A DNA stretch of 64,000 nt, from assembly GCA_963691655.1 (NCBI GenBank), contig CAVNUY010000004.1, forward strand, positions 496,001 through 560,000, written 5' to 3'. Below, in pieces: positions 27,163 through 38,369 of the stretch. This DNA is from Toxonevra muliebris (taxonomy: Eukaryota; Arthropoda; Insecta; Diptera; Pallopteridae). Each line of letters begins with the position of its first letter. Within the stretch, counting starts at the first letter, position 1. Position numbers and translations under genes: made by a program. The notes below the pieces were generated by a model. That model searched no databases and was not told the DNA's origin. It was given only the letters and a program-made list of their open reading frames with translations.

Positions 27163-27430
27163 AGTCGCGGTAGTCTAATAGTTAGTGTTTTGGACTGCTA
27201 TGCAGAGGTGCTCAAAAATCAAAAATAGAAAATACAATTTTTTCTACACGGCACCACCTCTTGACTAGCAATGGCAAACCTCCAAAAGTAAAAATTGTCT
27301 ACGAAAAGCTTTCACTTCGCCTTTTGGATTCGGCATAAAACGGTAGATTCCCTTCATTCGTGTGCAAATATAACTCACACAATATGAATGGATGCGAAAA
27401 GCTCGGTCTAGGCCCTCCATGGGCTGTTGC
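27163..27430 (+). repeat. tRNA-derived SINE with RTE-type tail, copy 1
   Basis: The head GTAGTCGCGGTAGTCTAATA...TTTTGGACTGCTATGC resembles a serine tRNA with GCT anticodon (A box and anticodon arm recognisable, B box decayed). The body has AGCAATGGCAAACCTCC, GGATTCGGCATAAAACGGTAG and AAAAGCTCGGTCTAGGCCC, a tail shared by insect SINEs and RTE elements. It is not a functional tRNA. Confidence 0.6.
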
Positions 27431-27453
27431 AGTAGTAGTATTGTTTGCGATTA

Positions 27454-27551
27454 CAGTGGACGCTCGGAAACCTTAAGTTCGGAAATCTTATTTGTCCAGA
27501 AAACTTAACCCTCTAACCCGCAAGGTTGAAATAATAATAAAACAAACACCA
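27454..27551 (+). repeat. left end of a pogo-like element at the duplication joint
   Basis: CAGTGGACGCTCGG after TA, identical to the left end of the whole element at 32915. Here it is cut off where the second duplication unit starts, which fixes the right breakpoint inside that element. Confidence 0.8.
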
Positions 27552-28903
27552 GACACTGAAAGAGACGACGTTGGCGATTCTGTCCATTTATATGAACCCG
27601 ATACGTTATATGAACGTATAAGGGTCCATATGAAAAAAACTCGACTTCCTAAGTCGACTCTTTTAGTGTCTGCTCATATATTTTATGATAAATACCCCGC
27701 GATATGTACCCAACAAAACATTCGGTCTTAAAATTGTACGTTTTTGAACCGTAAGACGTATACTCACACATGTTTCCGCATCCAAAAGGGGACTGGAAAC
27801 AGTACGTTTTATATATGAAGTGAAAATCCGCAAACGTACAGAAAAAACGGTATGAAAAAGCTCCTGGAAAAAACTAAAAAAAAGTACCATACAAAAGTAC
27901 AAAAGGACGGCATTAAAACATGCAATTTGAACTGTATTCCAATGTATCATTTTCGAAGGTACAAAAACATAAGTTATGCACATTAGATAAATGTACATTT
28001 TTCGCTACATAAAAGAAGCTGTTTCCAGTTCTAAATAACGTTGCGCTCTATATTTTTCTTTAATATTTTTTATTAATTTGTTTCATATACAAAATACATT
28101 TAAAAAATGTTTTAATTCAAGAATTATAAATATATTTTTAGTTTATATAATTAGTTCAAATAGAAATGAACTTTTATTCAATAAAGAGGACAAAAGTATA
28201 AAAGAAATTCAGTACAATTTGCGGGTTCTCATTCTCTTTATTATTGATTATGCTTCCATGTTTCGAAGATACAGAAACATGTTGGTTTAATACTAGCAAA
28301 GTGGGTAATATCCGTTTCTTGGTTTGCAAGGAGATATAGAAACATACTGTTTTCATACCAGTAAAGCGGATGCGACCGTTTTTATGTACGTTTTGTCGGG
28401 AGTATACATTTCTTGGTTTGTTGGGTACCTACTCGTTGATACATACGGGCATGTATTAGTGGTTCAGAAAATCAAAGTCATTACGAAAAGTGCGTAGTTG
28501 TCTTATCAAGATTTCTCGGGAATCCTTGTAGATTCAGAATATGTGACTTTAATTACTTTGTTATTATTTTAAATTTCCGATGTTTTTTTGCATAGTTAAA
28601 TTCGCCTTTTAATAACGAATTTAATGACATATTCACCGTCATTTTCGTTTTCGATCTACGTTTCCATTTCATGTTTACCTCTTTCTTTGTTATAGCTCAT
28701 GATCCGACATAGTTGTTGGACATCGTATTCTCAGTATGTAACGTAGGCAGCGATATACGTAGTCTGTAGTTTTCTTGAGATGGTGGTGGTTCCTTTCCAT
28801 TCATATTTACAGTAGATATTTAACAATAAATTCGAATAATCTCAGTTTGGTTCGAAGGGATATTACATTTTAGTTCCACACAAAGACGCCACGGGCGAAT
28901 TTA

Positions 28904-31900
28904 TTTTTTTTTTTTTTTTTTTTGGAACAGACAAAATAAGTATTCAAGAATACAGCACTCAGACAAGTTTTACGTCCATTATACTATATCCTGTATTCCC
29001 TTGTGCTATTCTTTAAATCTACCAGATTTATTAATAAATCTTAGCAGATCCTGCGGTGTTAGAGAGCTCAGGTGTTCGTCTCCCGACACTCCAGTACCAA
29101 ATATGCTTACTCTGATCTGGCAGAAAGCGGGGCAGACACTAAGAAAGTGGTCCGCCGTCTCTTCACATTTTTCCTCCAAACCACAGGAAGCACAGAAGGC
29201 ACTAGCTCCTAGGCCAATCATATGCAAATGTTTGGCCCAAGAGAAATGACCTGTATATAATCCCACCAGCTGCCCACAACTCTTTCTGTTAAGTGATAAC
29301 AGAAAGTCTGTTAGACGCTTCGAGATAACAGGTATTATTTGGTATTTGTCTGTCTAAAGCCCTTCAAGTCCTCCCATTTACGATTGTGGGTCAAGTCAAC
29401 CCACTCATTAATAGTGGTCTTGATGGCTGTAGACGACAAAGAGAGTACAGGTTCTGGGCCCAGGAAACCAGTTTTCGAACCCTTTCTGGCTAGAAGGTCA
29501 GCCGATTCATTTCCTGAAATTCCTGAGTGTCCATGAACCCATATCAACAGCAGGCTATTGTGTTTTCCAACACAATCAAGCCTGGATTTGCAATGCATAA
29601 CCAGTTTAGACGTGGTTAGAGGATTAAGCCAGGATTTAAGCGCAGCCTGACTGTCACTAAATACACAGATACTCCTTTCTCTCCAACCATTATCAATAAC
29701 ATGGTCCATTGCCTTGATGATTGCAAAAATTTCTGCTTGAAAAACAGAAGCATACAACCCAAGGGAACAGTGAAGGTGAACTCCATCATTTTCAATAAAG
29801 ACCCCAGAACCCGAACCGAATTCTGTTCTGGACCCATCAGTGAAAATACGCTTACAATCAACTCCCGGCCCAGGTCCCGGCAAAAACCAAGTTTGGGCCT
29901 CGGGAATTCGTATTGTATAGCGCTGTTTTAAAACTGGAATTGTTGGCATTGTATCGGATGGCATTGATAGAACTGTTAGGTCCATATCAGTACCTTCAAT
30001 AATGTCACCAATATCCCAGCAAGTGTCATACCAATACCCATTGCGTTTAAGCCTACAGATGGCTTTGACAGCCTCTCCTTTAGCAAAAATATCAAAGGGT
30101 GGTAAGTTGAGCAAAGCAACACCAAGAGTCAATCATATTCAGGGCAGTTTGGGCTTTCCTACAAACATACTAACCTCCATTGTTGAGGTATGTGAGCGAG
30201 AGCCAACGTGGAGATGAAGATCTTCTTCAAAACCGGTAGCAATTGCACCATACCCTTTCAGAGCAACTGGGAGTATACCACTCACCAGTTACGCTGCGAA
30301 ACTGTCGAACTAACCCTCCCCGCTTCCGGAAAAGTGGGATGATGAACAACAGAGACCTGATTGCCCGGAAAGTGAGATTACAGCATTAAGCTGAACATCT
30401 CACTTTTTGATTCCGTGAAAGTGCCATCAGATTTTTTGAGTGAACAGTTGGTTGGCTTGACCCTTTTTGAGGATTTTCGCCAACCTAGCTGTTTCAGACA
30501 TAGTTTCAATACCGCTGCAGAAATTTCTAAAGGAAGCCCTTTTCGAATCTCGAATTAGCTTTTTATACTCCTTCTGCTTTTGACGATATAGAACCCAGTG
30601 CTCATCAAGATTAGTCTTGAGAGCCCTGTTGATAAGTTTTCTCGCCTCAACCCGCAGGGCTTGCAACTCCTTTCTCCACCACGGAACAGGAATTTTAGCA
30701 AGAGGTTGGCGAGGGGGCAGGCACGCTCAAAGCTGGTCTGAAGAGCAGAGGTGAGATTTTCCACCGCTGCTTCCAGACCTCGCTCGTTGAGTAGTTTAGG
30801 GGGTAGAGCACAGCTTAATGAAGCCAGTTCTACTCTAAACTTTGCCCAATCCGCCTTTTTCGGATTTCTTATGAGCGTTAAAGGATTAACTTCAACACCA
30901 TACTAAAACTCGATATATCTGTGGTCTGAAAGAGAGTCATCTCTAAGGACCTTCCAGTTTGAAATTTACTGCACTAACCTTTCATTAGAAAGAGTTAGGT
31001 CAATAACCTGCTGCCTAGTAGGTGTCACAAAAGTGGGCTGGTTCCCAACGTTTTGTATGTTCAACCCAGAAGACAGGATGTAGTTGAGAAGATGGGTCCC
31101 TCTTACGTTGCACTTGCTGCTGCCCCAGATAACATTCTGTGCATTAGCGTCACAACATAATATGAGCCCCAAATTCATCCTCTCACAATACTCCACAAAT
31201 TCAACAACCATCGCTGGCGGTGGTGGTAAGCTTGCATCGTATGGAAAGTAGGCAGAAGCAATCGCAAAATGTTTCCATTCTCGATTGTCTTGAAAACTCA
31301 CCTTAGCAGCCACCATATCTTGGCCACAAAACTGACCAAGTTTGGTGATTGTAAGATTGTAAGATTCTCATCATATAGAATCGTGCGCCCCCTTAACTCA
31401 CCAAGTCCACAGATGCGTCCTTTATGGACCCAAGGTTCTTAGATTGTTGTTATGTGAGGTAATGTATGCAACATGGAAAGGCGCTTACATAGGAGTGCAG
31501 TAGCAGCCATGGAATGTTGCAAATTTATCTGGGTTACTGTAAGTCCACAGATAGGTTCCGCAATATTTGCCGAGTTAGAAGACCGGGGTAGCTTCGCGTT
31601 ATCATTGCCGGCAGCAGTAGGCAGCACAGAGGTGACGTTAATACTTCAGAAAGTGTTAGAGCCTCCCATCTGCGCGCCCACACTGCAAGAGATGGCAGCG
31701 CTAGCAGTATCGGTCTTCGTCCTCTTTACCTGAGCTCGCCTGAAGGAAGCGGCTTGGTTTCTCTGAGGAACCTCTGCATCGGTTGCTGTAACCTCAGCAG
31801 AGAGCACCCTCTTTGAAACGCTGGCCATAATTGGGTCTTCAGATCTTGATGTCCATTCAATGCAATCCTGGACTATCAGATAACAACCGTGCAACAAATG

Positions 31901-31941
31901 TAACACCAGCAAAAGTACTGCTCGGCGAATATGCATAAAAG
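28904..31941 (-). mobile_element. non-LTR retrotransposon with RNase H, RT deleted, copy 2
   Basis: Same structure as 23443-26480, including the missing reverse transcriptase and the poly(A) tail (one base longer). RNase H frame 30132-29335 keeps all four acidic residues. Because both copies share the deletion and the insertion sites, the element was copied by segmental duplication, not by a second retrotransposition. Confidence 0.85.
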
Positions 31942-32020
31942 CTAGATTGAGTGTTATCGTGCCATAAAATATCCAAATAGATCAGACAAACAGAATTTTC
32001 TGGCGAGAAAACGTGCTCAT

Positions 32021-32571
32021 CTTCTTTATAATAATGTTTTGACTAAATTTAATAAATGTATTATTATGAATGATGAAACATACGTAAAATTTGATCGAAA
32101 ATAACTTCCAGATCAAACATTTTATATAACAACAAATCGTGGTAAAGTCCCCTCAAAATGGCTTGGCAAGAGATTTGCAGTTGTGTGTCAAATCTAAGCA
32201 ATTGTGACATCATCTTCCACGGCATCTGATGTTTACATCAGCGAGTATCTTTCGAAACCATTGTTGACTGTTATTCGTCACCACCGTTCGTCAATGAAGT
32301 TCTGGTCAGATTTAGCCAGGTGTCTCTACTGCAAGTCAACCATGGATTGGTGGACGTAGTGCCCAAATATATGAATCCACCCAATTGCCACAGCTTCAAC
32401 CGAACAAAAAATACTGTACTATTACTCAATATAAGTTCAAAACAATGCTGTCATTATTAAAAACGTGGATTCAGTTTTAATTAAATGGAACCAAATACCA
32501 GCAAAAGTCACCAGGACTAATGTTCAACGGTTGATGAAGTCCATAATTTTTTGCACAACAATGAATTTTAA
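32021..32571 (+). pseudogene. Tc1/mariner-type transposase relic, copy 2
   Basis: Identical by eye to the relic at 26560-27110 and carried by the tandem duplication. Confidence 0.75.
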
Positions 32572-32623
32572 ATTTGTTATTGTTATTATATAGAAACACA
32601 ATAAACATTTAATTATTTGATGT

Positions 32624-32891
32624 AGTCGCGGTAGTCTAATAGTTAGTGTTTTGGACTGCTATGCAGAGGTGCTCAAAAATCAAAAATAGAAAATACAATT
32701 TTTTCTACACGGCACCACCTCTTGACTAGCAATGGCAAACCTCCAAAAGTAAAAATTGTCTACGAAAAGCTTTCACTTCGCCTTTTGGATTCGGCATAAA
32801 ACGGTAGATTCCCTTCATTCGTGTGCAAATATAACTCACACAATATGAATGGATGCGAAAAGCTCGGTCTAGGCCCTCCATGGGCTGTTGC
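32624..32891 (+). repeat. tRNA-derived SINE with RTE-type tail, copy 2
   Basis: Duplicate of 27163-27430, with the same decayed Pol III boxes. Confidence 0.6.
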
Positions 32892-32914
32892 AGTAGTAGT
32901 ATTGTTTGCGATTA

Positions 32915-33924
32915 CAGTGGACGCTCGGAAACCTTAAGTTCGGAAATCTTATTTGTCCAGAAAACTTAACCCTCTAACCCGCAAGGTTGAAATAATAATA
33001 AAACAAACACCAGAATTTTTGTTTCCAGTTAACATTGATGAAAGAAAAATGAATATGAAGTCTATTTTTTGATTAGTTTTTGAGTTTTTTGGGTGAGAAA
33101 AACGAAAGGCTGCCCTGATGCGGCCTTGGGGGTTAAAGCCAAAAAATAAAGATATATGTGGGAAATTCACAAGGTGTCTTATTTGGTGTTGTATCCTCTC
33201 ATTTGTCATAAATTTTAATTTTTCATGCAAAATTATACTAAATTATGATTATGTGACAGTATATGACAGCATATGAGATTTCAGATTTTCTTAGATTTTT
33301 ATAAAAAAAACTTATATGAGCGATAATTTTTCGTCACAAAACAACACTTTGTACACATAAAAATAACTATAAACAACAATCGTGTGATCTCAGAAAGTGC
33401 AAAATGACCACAAATTGTGTGTTATTCTTTCTTCAGGTCTGCCATTTAATTAAAAAAAAATATAAATTTGCACTTGTCCATTTATTAAAATAGAGTGAAG
33501 GCTGCCTCAGGGCGGCCTTACGGGTTAAGGAATTAAGCAATTTTTGACTTGTATGTAAATTCCTAAAATCTTAAGATTTGACTTAATTTTATAACTTTTG
33601 TTTTTTAACTTCCTAAAATCTTAAGATTTGAGTAGGTTTGGAATTGATTTTTGTGCGATTGTTCTTCTCGCTTTTAGTGCTTTTACCTAATAAAATGCTT
33701 GTGTTCAATGTAAGTAATTTTAAAATATTTTACGCCTATAATTATTTAAAACGACTATGAAGCTCAGAAAAATAATTAATAAATGCAACAGCTATGTAAC
33801 ATTGTAATAAAAATGTACTTTCATGAAAAAAAAAATGATTTTAAAAACCGTCCCGAAATCTTAAGAATTCGAATTTCTTAAGATGCCCAAGAATAAACTA
33901 CTTAAAAATTCCGAGCATCCACTG
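32915..33924. mobile_element. pogo/Tc1-like non-autonomous element
   Basis: The ends CAGTGGACGCTCGGAA and TTCCGAGCATCCACTG are inverted repeats bordered by TA on both sides (32913-32914, 33925-33926), the Tc1/mariner target. It is 1,010 bp without a transposase. Several palindromic words built on ATCTTAAGAT occur inside (near 33569, 33617, 33868 and 33886), possible transposase-binding sites. Confidence 0.75.
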
Positions 33925-34062
33925 TATACGCGTTCTCGTTAAAAAGATGTAGCACCTTTTGAGCCTGCGTTTTACATGTAGAATATATATGTACATGTTG
34001 AGTTTTTATTTATATATATTTACATACTTTCATTTCCTTCGTATATATATATATCACTTTAG

Positions 34063-34185
34063 TATCCGTCTCCAGAATGGGATACTGTTACACCAGAAGC
34101 GAAGAATTTAATAAATCAATTGCTAACGGTGAATCCAAATAAAAGAATTACTGCGGCTGAAGCTCTGAAACATCCATGGATTTGC
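34063..34185 (+). CDS. CaMKII: CaMKII exon, kinase subdomain XI
   Basis: 123 nt, exactly 41 codons, phase 0 in and out, acceptor ATATCACTTTAG and donor GTAAGTATA. It encodes [19 protein letters not shown], then [10 protein letters not shown] and ALKHPWIC, the end of the kinase C-lobe of insect CaMKII. At the ninth residue after PEAK the fly protein known to me has Met in LINQMLT; here it is Leu (conservative, from memory). Confidence 0.95.
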
Positions 34186-34389
34186 GTAAGTATACATTTT
34201 CTTTTAGTTGAATGTTCTTATACACCACATCTTCTGACCAATAGTTCGGCAATAACCGAGGTTGAGGTTTGAGTATCCTTTCGCATTAAATTTTTTTTTG
34301 ACTCTGCCCAGATGGAGGAAAAGGAATGAAGAATTGTACACCCTATCAAATTTTTTGGTCTTTATAAGAAACCTAAAGATCAAGAAGGA

Positions 34390-34890
34390 TAATTCAGTTG
34401 GCAGAACTCATCCGTAGGACATCGCTATACAGCAGGTGTCTGCTCCTTCTGGTGAAGGCGGGACAATAACAGAGAAAATGTTCTGTAGTGTCGCTCTCCT
34501 TTTCAAGGCAGGATTGGCAATGACACCCATGTAGGTCATATATTGACCACATGTATTACCATCATCTTTCTCTATGAGTCGACACACCGCCTTGATTGCT
34601 TCTCTTTGAATATAAAAATCAAGGGAAAGCAAATCAAACAAAGCATTTAGAGTGGTACTCATAGCACCAGTGATGCCCAGACAAAAATTCCTCGACAGCA
34701 TATTTAGCGTAGAGATTAGATTTAACCAGAACTCTACGTCACCATACCACAGAGGCCTAATTAAAACTGTTTACAACCAATGTTCAACAAGTCTTGCCAT
34801 ACAAGAGACGAATTTGATAGGTGTCTCCAAAACGTTCTACCTCATGGCAAATTATCGGTCAAAATCCGGTTTAAGAGATGGGTAGCGACA
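34390..34890 (-). pseudogene. non-LTR retrotransposon fragment
   Basis: The minus strand reads CLGITGAMSTTLNALFDLL, AIKAVCRLIEKDD and then a jump to CLEKESDTTEHFLCYCPAF in another frame. These words mark the end of the RT domain and the Cys-rich C-terminus of the same non-LTR group as the element in the tandem duplication. RNase H is deleted between them. It lies in a short CaMKII intron. Confidence 0.65.
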
Positions 34891-35001
34891 GGTTTTTTTC
34901 TTTTTATGTGGGCGATTTGAGGCACCCACATACACATATCACTTTTCTATATATTCTACTACATACATATGTAAATACTAATTGAGTTTTAAATTTTTCA
35001 G

Positions 35002-35128
35002 CAAAGAGAACGAGTTGCCTCGGTCGTACACCGTCAAGAGACTGTTGACTGCCTCAAGAAGTTCAATGCTCGTCGTAAACTTAAGGGTGCTATTCTTACT
35101 ACAATGTTAGCCACTAGAAACTTTTCCA
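35002..35128 (+). CDS. CaMKII: CaMKII exon, autoinhibitory and calmodulin-binding segment
   Basis: 127 nt, acceptor AAATTTTTCAG, donor GTAAGTTT, phase 0 in, 1 out. It encodes [20 protein letters not shown], then [20 protein letters not shown]. The Thr of HRQETVDC (codon 35041-35043) corresponds to the autophosphorylation site known as Thr287 in flies. [12 protein letters not shown] is the calmodulin-binding helix, and the Thr-Thr pair at 35098-35103 matches the inhibitory sites Thr306/307 (established for the family). Confidence 0.96.
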
Positions 35129-35194
35129 GTAAGTTTTATAATGTTAAACTATATCATCAATATATAACCAGTCTATCTATATTACTGTATTTAG

Positions 35195-35287
35195 GCAGGA
35201 GTATGATTACTAAAAAAGGTGAAGGATCTCAAGTCAAAGAGTCAACGGATTCATCGAGTACAACCTTAGAAGATGACGACGTGAAGG
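35195..35287 (+). CDS. CaMKII: CaMKII exon, start of the variable linker
   Basis: 93 nt, acceptor TACTGTATTTAG, donor GTAAATAT. It completes a split Ser codon, then encodes [16 protein letters not shown] and [14 protein letters not shown], the conserved start of the linker between regulatory and association domains. It leaves one base (phase 1), so following variable exons or the association-domain exon must start in phase 1. The preceding intron is only 66 bp. Confidence 0.95.
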
Positions 35288-36380
35288 GTAAATATATAAA
35301 AATTGACTTCACAATTAATATTTAAACCTTATATGAGTATAAAAAAGTTAATATGCATATGGCTTTAAATTGATATGAAAAAAGAGAAAAAGAAATCTTA
35401 AAGTCTAAAAATAAATCAACAGCAAGTACGATACACAGAGTACTATGAATTGAATATATGATATCCATACATATAAAAATAGTATCATATTATTAGTTTT
35501 TTGTTGTTGTTGATTTTATCTCTTCACCAATTTATTCAATACCTTCAATTTAGTCATTAGACATTTTTATTAATAATCATTATATCACATTTTCCTTAAT
35601 TTTTCAAATCTATTTGATATTTAAATGTTAATATATATATGTACATACTTACATTAATGCATTCACTTATACAAATATATATAGACACATACATGGGAGG
35701 TTTCATCTCAAGTGAACCCACTTTTAAAATCGATCGGACTCAAACTTGCCTAACAGTTTAGTCCTATTGAGTAGAAGTTACATCAAATTTGAACGAGATC
35801 GGTCAAAAACTCACCGAGTTGGAGAAGCCCCTGTTTCGGATCAATGTAACCAATCAACATTGCATTTAGAAAATTTTGTTCAACACGTTTTCGAAAGATT
35901 TTCATTCAGTCTTTTGAAAAAAAAAAATTTTAAATTGTTTTTTAAATCAAAAATAATTTTTTAAAAAATTTTTTGTTTGAGTCAAAAGCTCAGGTCTTTC
36001 CTTTTGAGAAATTTGTGGTTCAAAAGTGAGCTGAGACTTGACTTGTCTATTTACCAAAATTAACGTTGAAGAACTCAGACCAGCCATAGCTTAGTAAACG
36101 TTGATTTTCGAATTTAAAATTTTAATTTAATAGTTTCAGTCCGTGTTTGTGTTAAGAAAAAAAAATTACAGAATGACCTTAAAACTTAAAAATCAATTCT
36201 AACTAGTACATTTTTAGTACATAATTATGTATATAAATTCAAAATTACTTGAACTTACACTAATGACTATCGTCTGTCGGTGGAGGCTACTTAATTGTAT
36301 GTAAAATTATGATATTGTGTTACAAAATTTATTAGAGATTATGTAGAAAAGTATATTTGAAAATACAAAAACTAAAATTC
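35288..36380 (+). other. AT-rich presumed CaMKII intron with a dispersed repeat
   Basis: No exon recognised. From about 35693 to 35990 it holds one copy of a repeat starting GGGAGGTTTCATCTCAAGTG. The sense strand has ACCCACTTTTAAAATCGATC and CCCCTGTTTCGGATC. A reversed copy is at 48170-48470. Confidence 0.5.
35693..35990 (+). repeat. dispersed repeat, copy A
   Basis: Shares with 48170-48470 (reversed) the words AAGTGAA, CACTTTTAAAATCGATC, CAAACTTG, TTTAGTCCTA and AGCCCCTGTTTCGGATC, followed by an A/T-rich stretch around TCTTTTGAAAAAA. It is probably one arm of an old transposon. Confidence 0.6.
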
Positions 36381-36389
36381 CTTTGCGCG

Positions 36390-36830
36390 CTTGAACATGA
36401 TCTTTAAGAAAATGAAGTTCTTCATACCAATACGGCGACGGAACGTAAATGTCATCAAGCCTTCACCGCTACTGGAGCTTTATTTAGCATTGGAAGTTTT
36501 CCGGCAATATTGGCTGCGGAGGTAGTTGATCTAAATCTGCAAATGGAAACTATTTAGTTCGTGAATAGGTTTAGAAAAAGGACATATCATTTACCTTAAC
36601 GTCATTTGGCAATATGTTTGAGTGACCCCTCTTCAGGTTGTCTGTTATTGTTGAAACGGCAATGCTTGTTGAGGTAGAAATGCTGGCGGCTGTTATAAAG
36701 ACATTCGTGCTGTTTCAGAAGCACTATTAGTTGCAGTACACTTTATTTATAAATATACATATTGCAATAAATATACGTATTTGAATCGAAATACTTACTT
36801 TTTGCCGAGATTTTTCCATTTTTAAAAAAT
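36390..36830 (-). pseudogene. MADF/SANT-like transposon-derived gene remnant
   Basis: The minus strand near 36460-36390 reads DDIYVPSPYWYEELHFLKDH, resembling the block after the MADF or Myb/SANT-like domain of PIF/Harbinger-associated proteins. Upstream there are good splice signals: a start MEKSRQK followed by GTAAGT (36795), and an acceptor TTTCCATTTGCAG near 36541. No continuous frame links the pieces, so I treat it as a decayed spliced gene. It may belong with the Harbinger-type transposase at 37840. Confidence 0.35.
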
Positions 36831-37839
36831 TTATATTTTTTGTCTGAACAAAAGTATAATATAATTAAAAACAAAGCCAAAATCAATTCATTCATGTGAC
36901 AAACAAATTCTGGCATGTCGTAATACTTAATGTGATAGTGTAAAGAGACTTTTAAGATAATTTATGTTACTATTTATATTTGCTTTTTTAGCATTAACTT
37001 TAAAACCATTCCAATCATTTTTTTTATTTTATATATTTCCTCATATATATGGGTTTCATATAGTGCAAATATATCGAAAGACTTTACATTAATAAGTAAA
37101 GAAGTCCGAGTTTATAAGTTTATTAGATAGTTCATGGATATTGTTGTAAAGTATTTTTACATATTTGTAAATTATCTTATTTAAACTTACATTATAGGTT
37201 CCTTTTAGTAAGATTAATTTGATTTATTTTAAAATATTACTTGTGAGTTCACAATTTTTCTTTGGAACGTCCTCTCGCCACTGATCTACAAACATTAAAA
37301 AAAAAAAAAACTTTGATACTCGAAACAATTGTTAATATCTTTAAAAGTGTTTGAAATGTTGTGTGCTTTTCGACCACAGACTGCAATTAGTTTTTTTTTG
37401 CTCTTACAACTGTTTTATTTTATTCATAATGATGCCATAATTTAGGTTAATACAATCGTAAAATCTCTCGCCATAAATAGCCTATCATGAATTCCGAACG
37501 GGCTTCCGGTGAATCGAAGGCACGCCACGAATGCGGGAGAAATGCTATCATTCATTCCGACGTTTTCGTTGAATCGCAGGCAACTATTGAACTATAATAA
37601 ATTTTTTTGGAAAATTTATTTAAATTAATTATATTATAGTTATTACTGCGCCACAGCGTTTTTAGAATAAAGTGAAAGTAGCCACAAAAATATGACCGTA
37701 AGAGTGGAGCACAAAATACTAAGGGGTGTTGCAATCCTTTTTAGATAAACTACTTGATTTTTTTTTTAAGTTTTATGAAAAACTTCCGTCTCAAATCTAC
37801 TTCCGTCTACAAATATGTATTGAATGTGCTGCAGGACGG

Positions 37840-38362
37840 ACTTGGACCAAGCCATAAGTCTGGAGTAGCAGCAATAAGCCACGTAGTTGGTACTTTGCGA
37901 TTTCTGGCAGAGGGTGGGTACTAACATGGTGTTGGCAAGGACCAAAAAGTTAGAATGGTGCAGTCGACAGTCTGGCCATAATGGAGGAAAAATTATGTTC
38001 GCATTGGATTACGGTGATAATGACAAATAAGAAAAAAGAGAGGCGAAAATTGATTTCTATGCAAGAATGTGATTCCTGGCGTTGTTATGTGCATCGATGG
38101 TACACATATCAAAATAATTCTTCCTGCGGAAGAGAAATTTCTGTATTATAACCGAAAAGACTATTATAGCATCAACTCAATGCTGGTAAATATAGAAAAA
38201 TATAAAAAGTGCGCTAGGCTTCCACCAAATATATTTTCAGATATGCAAATCAAATGCGTTGTTGCGCATAGAAAAACAAATGAAATTGAACAGTTCATAA
38301 TTAAATTTTTATACAAAATTCAGTTCTGTTTGCTTTTTAATTATTATTTTTATCCAATTTAA
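37840..38362 (+). pseudogene. PIF/Harbinger transposase fragment
   Basis: Frame pieces read LRFLAEGGY, HGVGKDQKVRM and, after frameshifts, IPGVVMCIDGTHIKI (first catalytic Asp of the DDE_Tnp_4 nuclease), YYNRKDYYSINSMLV, MQIKCVVAHRK. These are the N-terminal and first nuclease blocks of HARBI1-like transposases. Later acidic residues are missing and the frame ends at 38362 in AT-rich sequence, so the gene is broken. Inverted-repeat-like words (CATGAATTCCG near 37490, and a similar word reversed near 41650) may be the ends of the parent element, but this is uncertain. Confidence 0.7.
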
Positions 38363-38369
38363 ATTTTCG

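Larger units (their letters stand above)
22092..27551 (+). repeat. first copy of a 5.46-kb tandem duplication
   Basis: Direct duplicate of 27552-33012, with a constant offset of 5,460 (5,461 beyond a poly-T tract). I found only four substitutions and one homopolymer change. It contains an inverted-repeat element, an RT-deleted non-LTR element, a Tc1-type relic, a SINE, and the first 98 bases of a pogo-like element. All lies in the intron between CaMKII exons at 21964 and 34063. Confidence 0.95.
27552..33012 (+). repeat. second copy of the 5.46-kb tandem duplication
   Basis: Starts GACACTGAAAG like the first copy. The bases GA are shared at both joints, a 2-bp microhomology. It carries all parts of copy 1: coding-like fragment 27552-27705, inverted-repeat element 27706-28428, non-LTR 28904-31941, Tc1 relic 32021-32571, SINE 32624-32891. 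Substitutions seen: AA/TT at 28900-28901, T/C near 30356, T/G near 31623. Confidence 0.95.
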
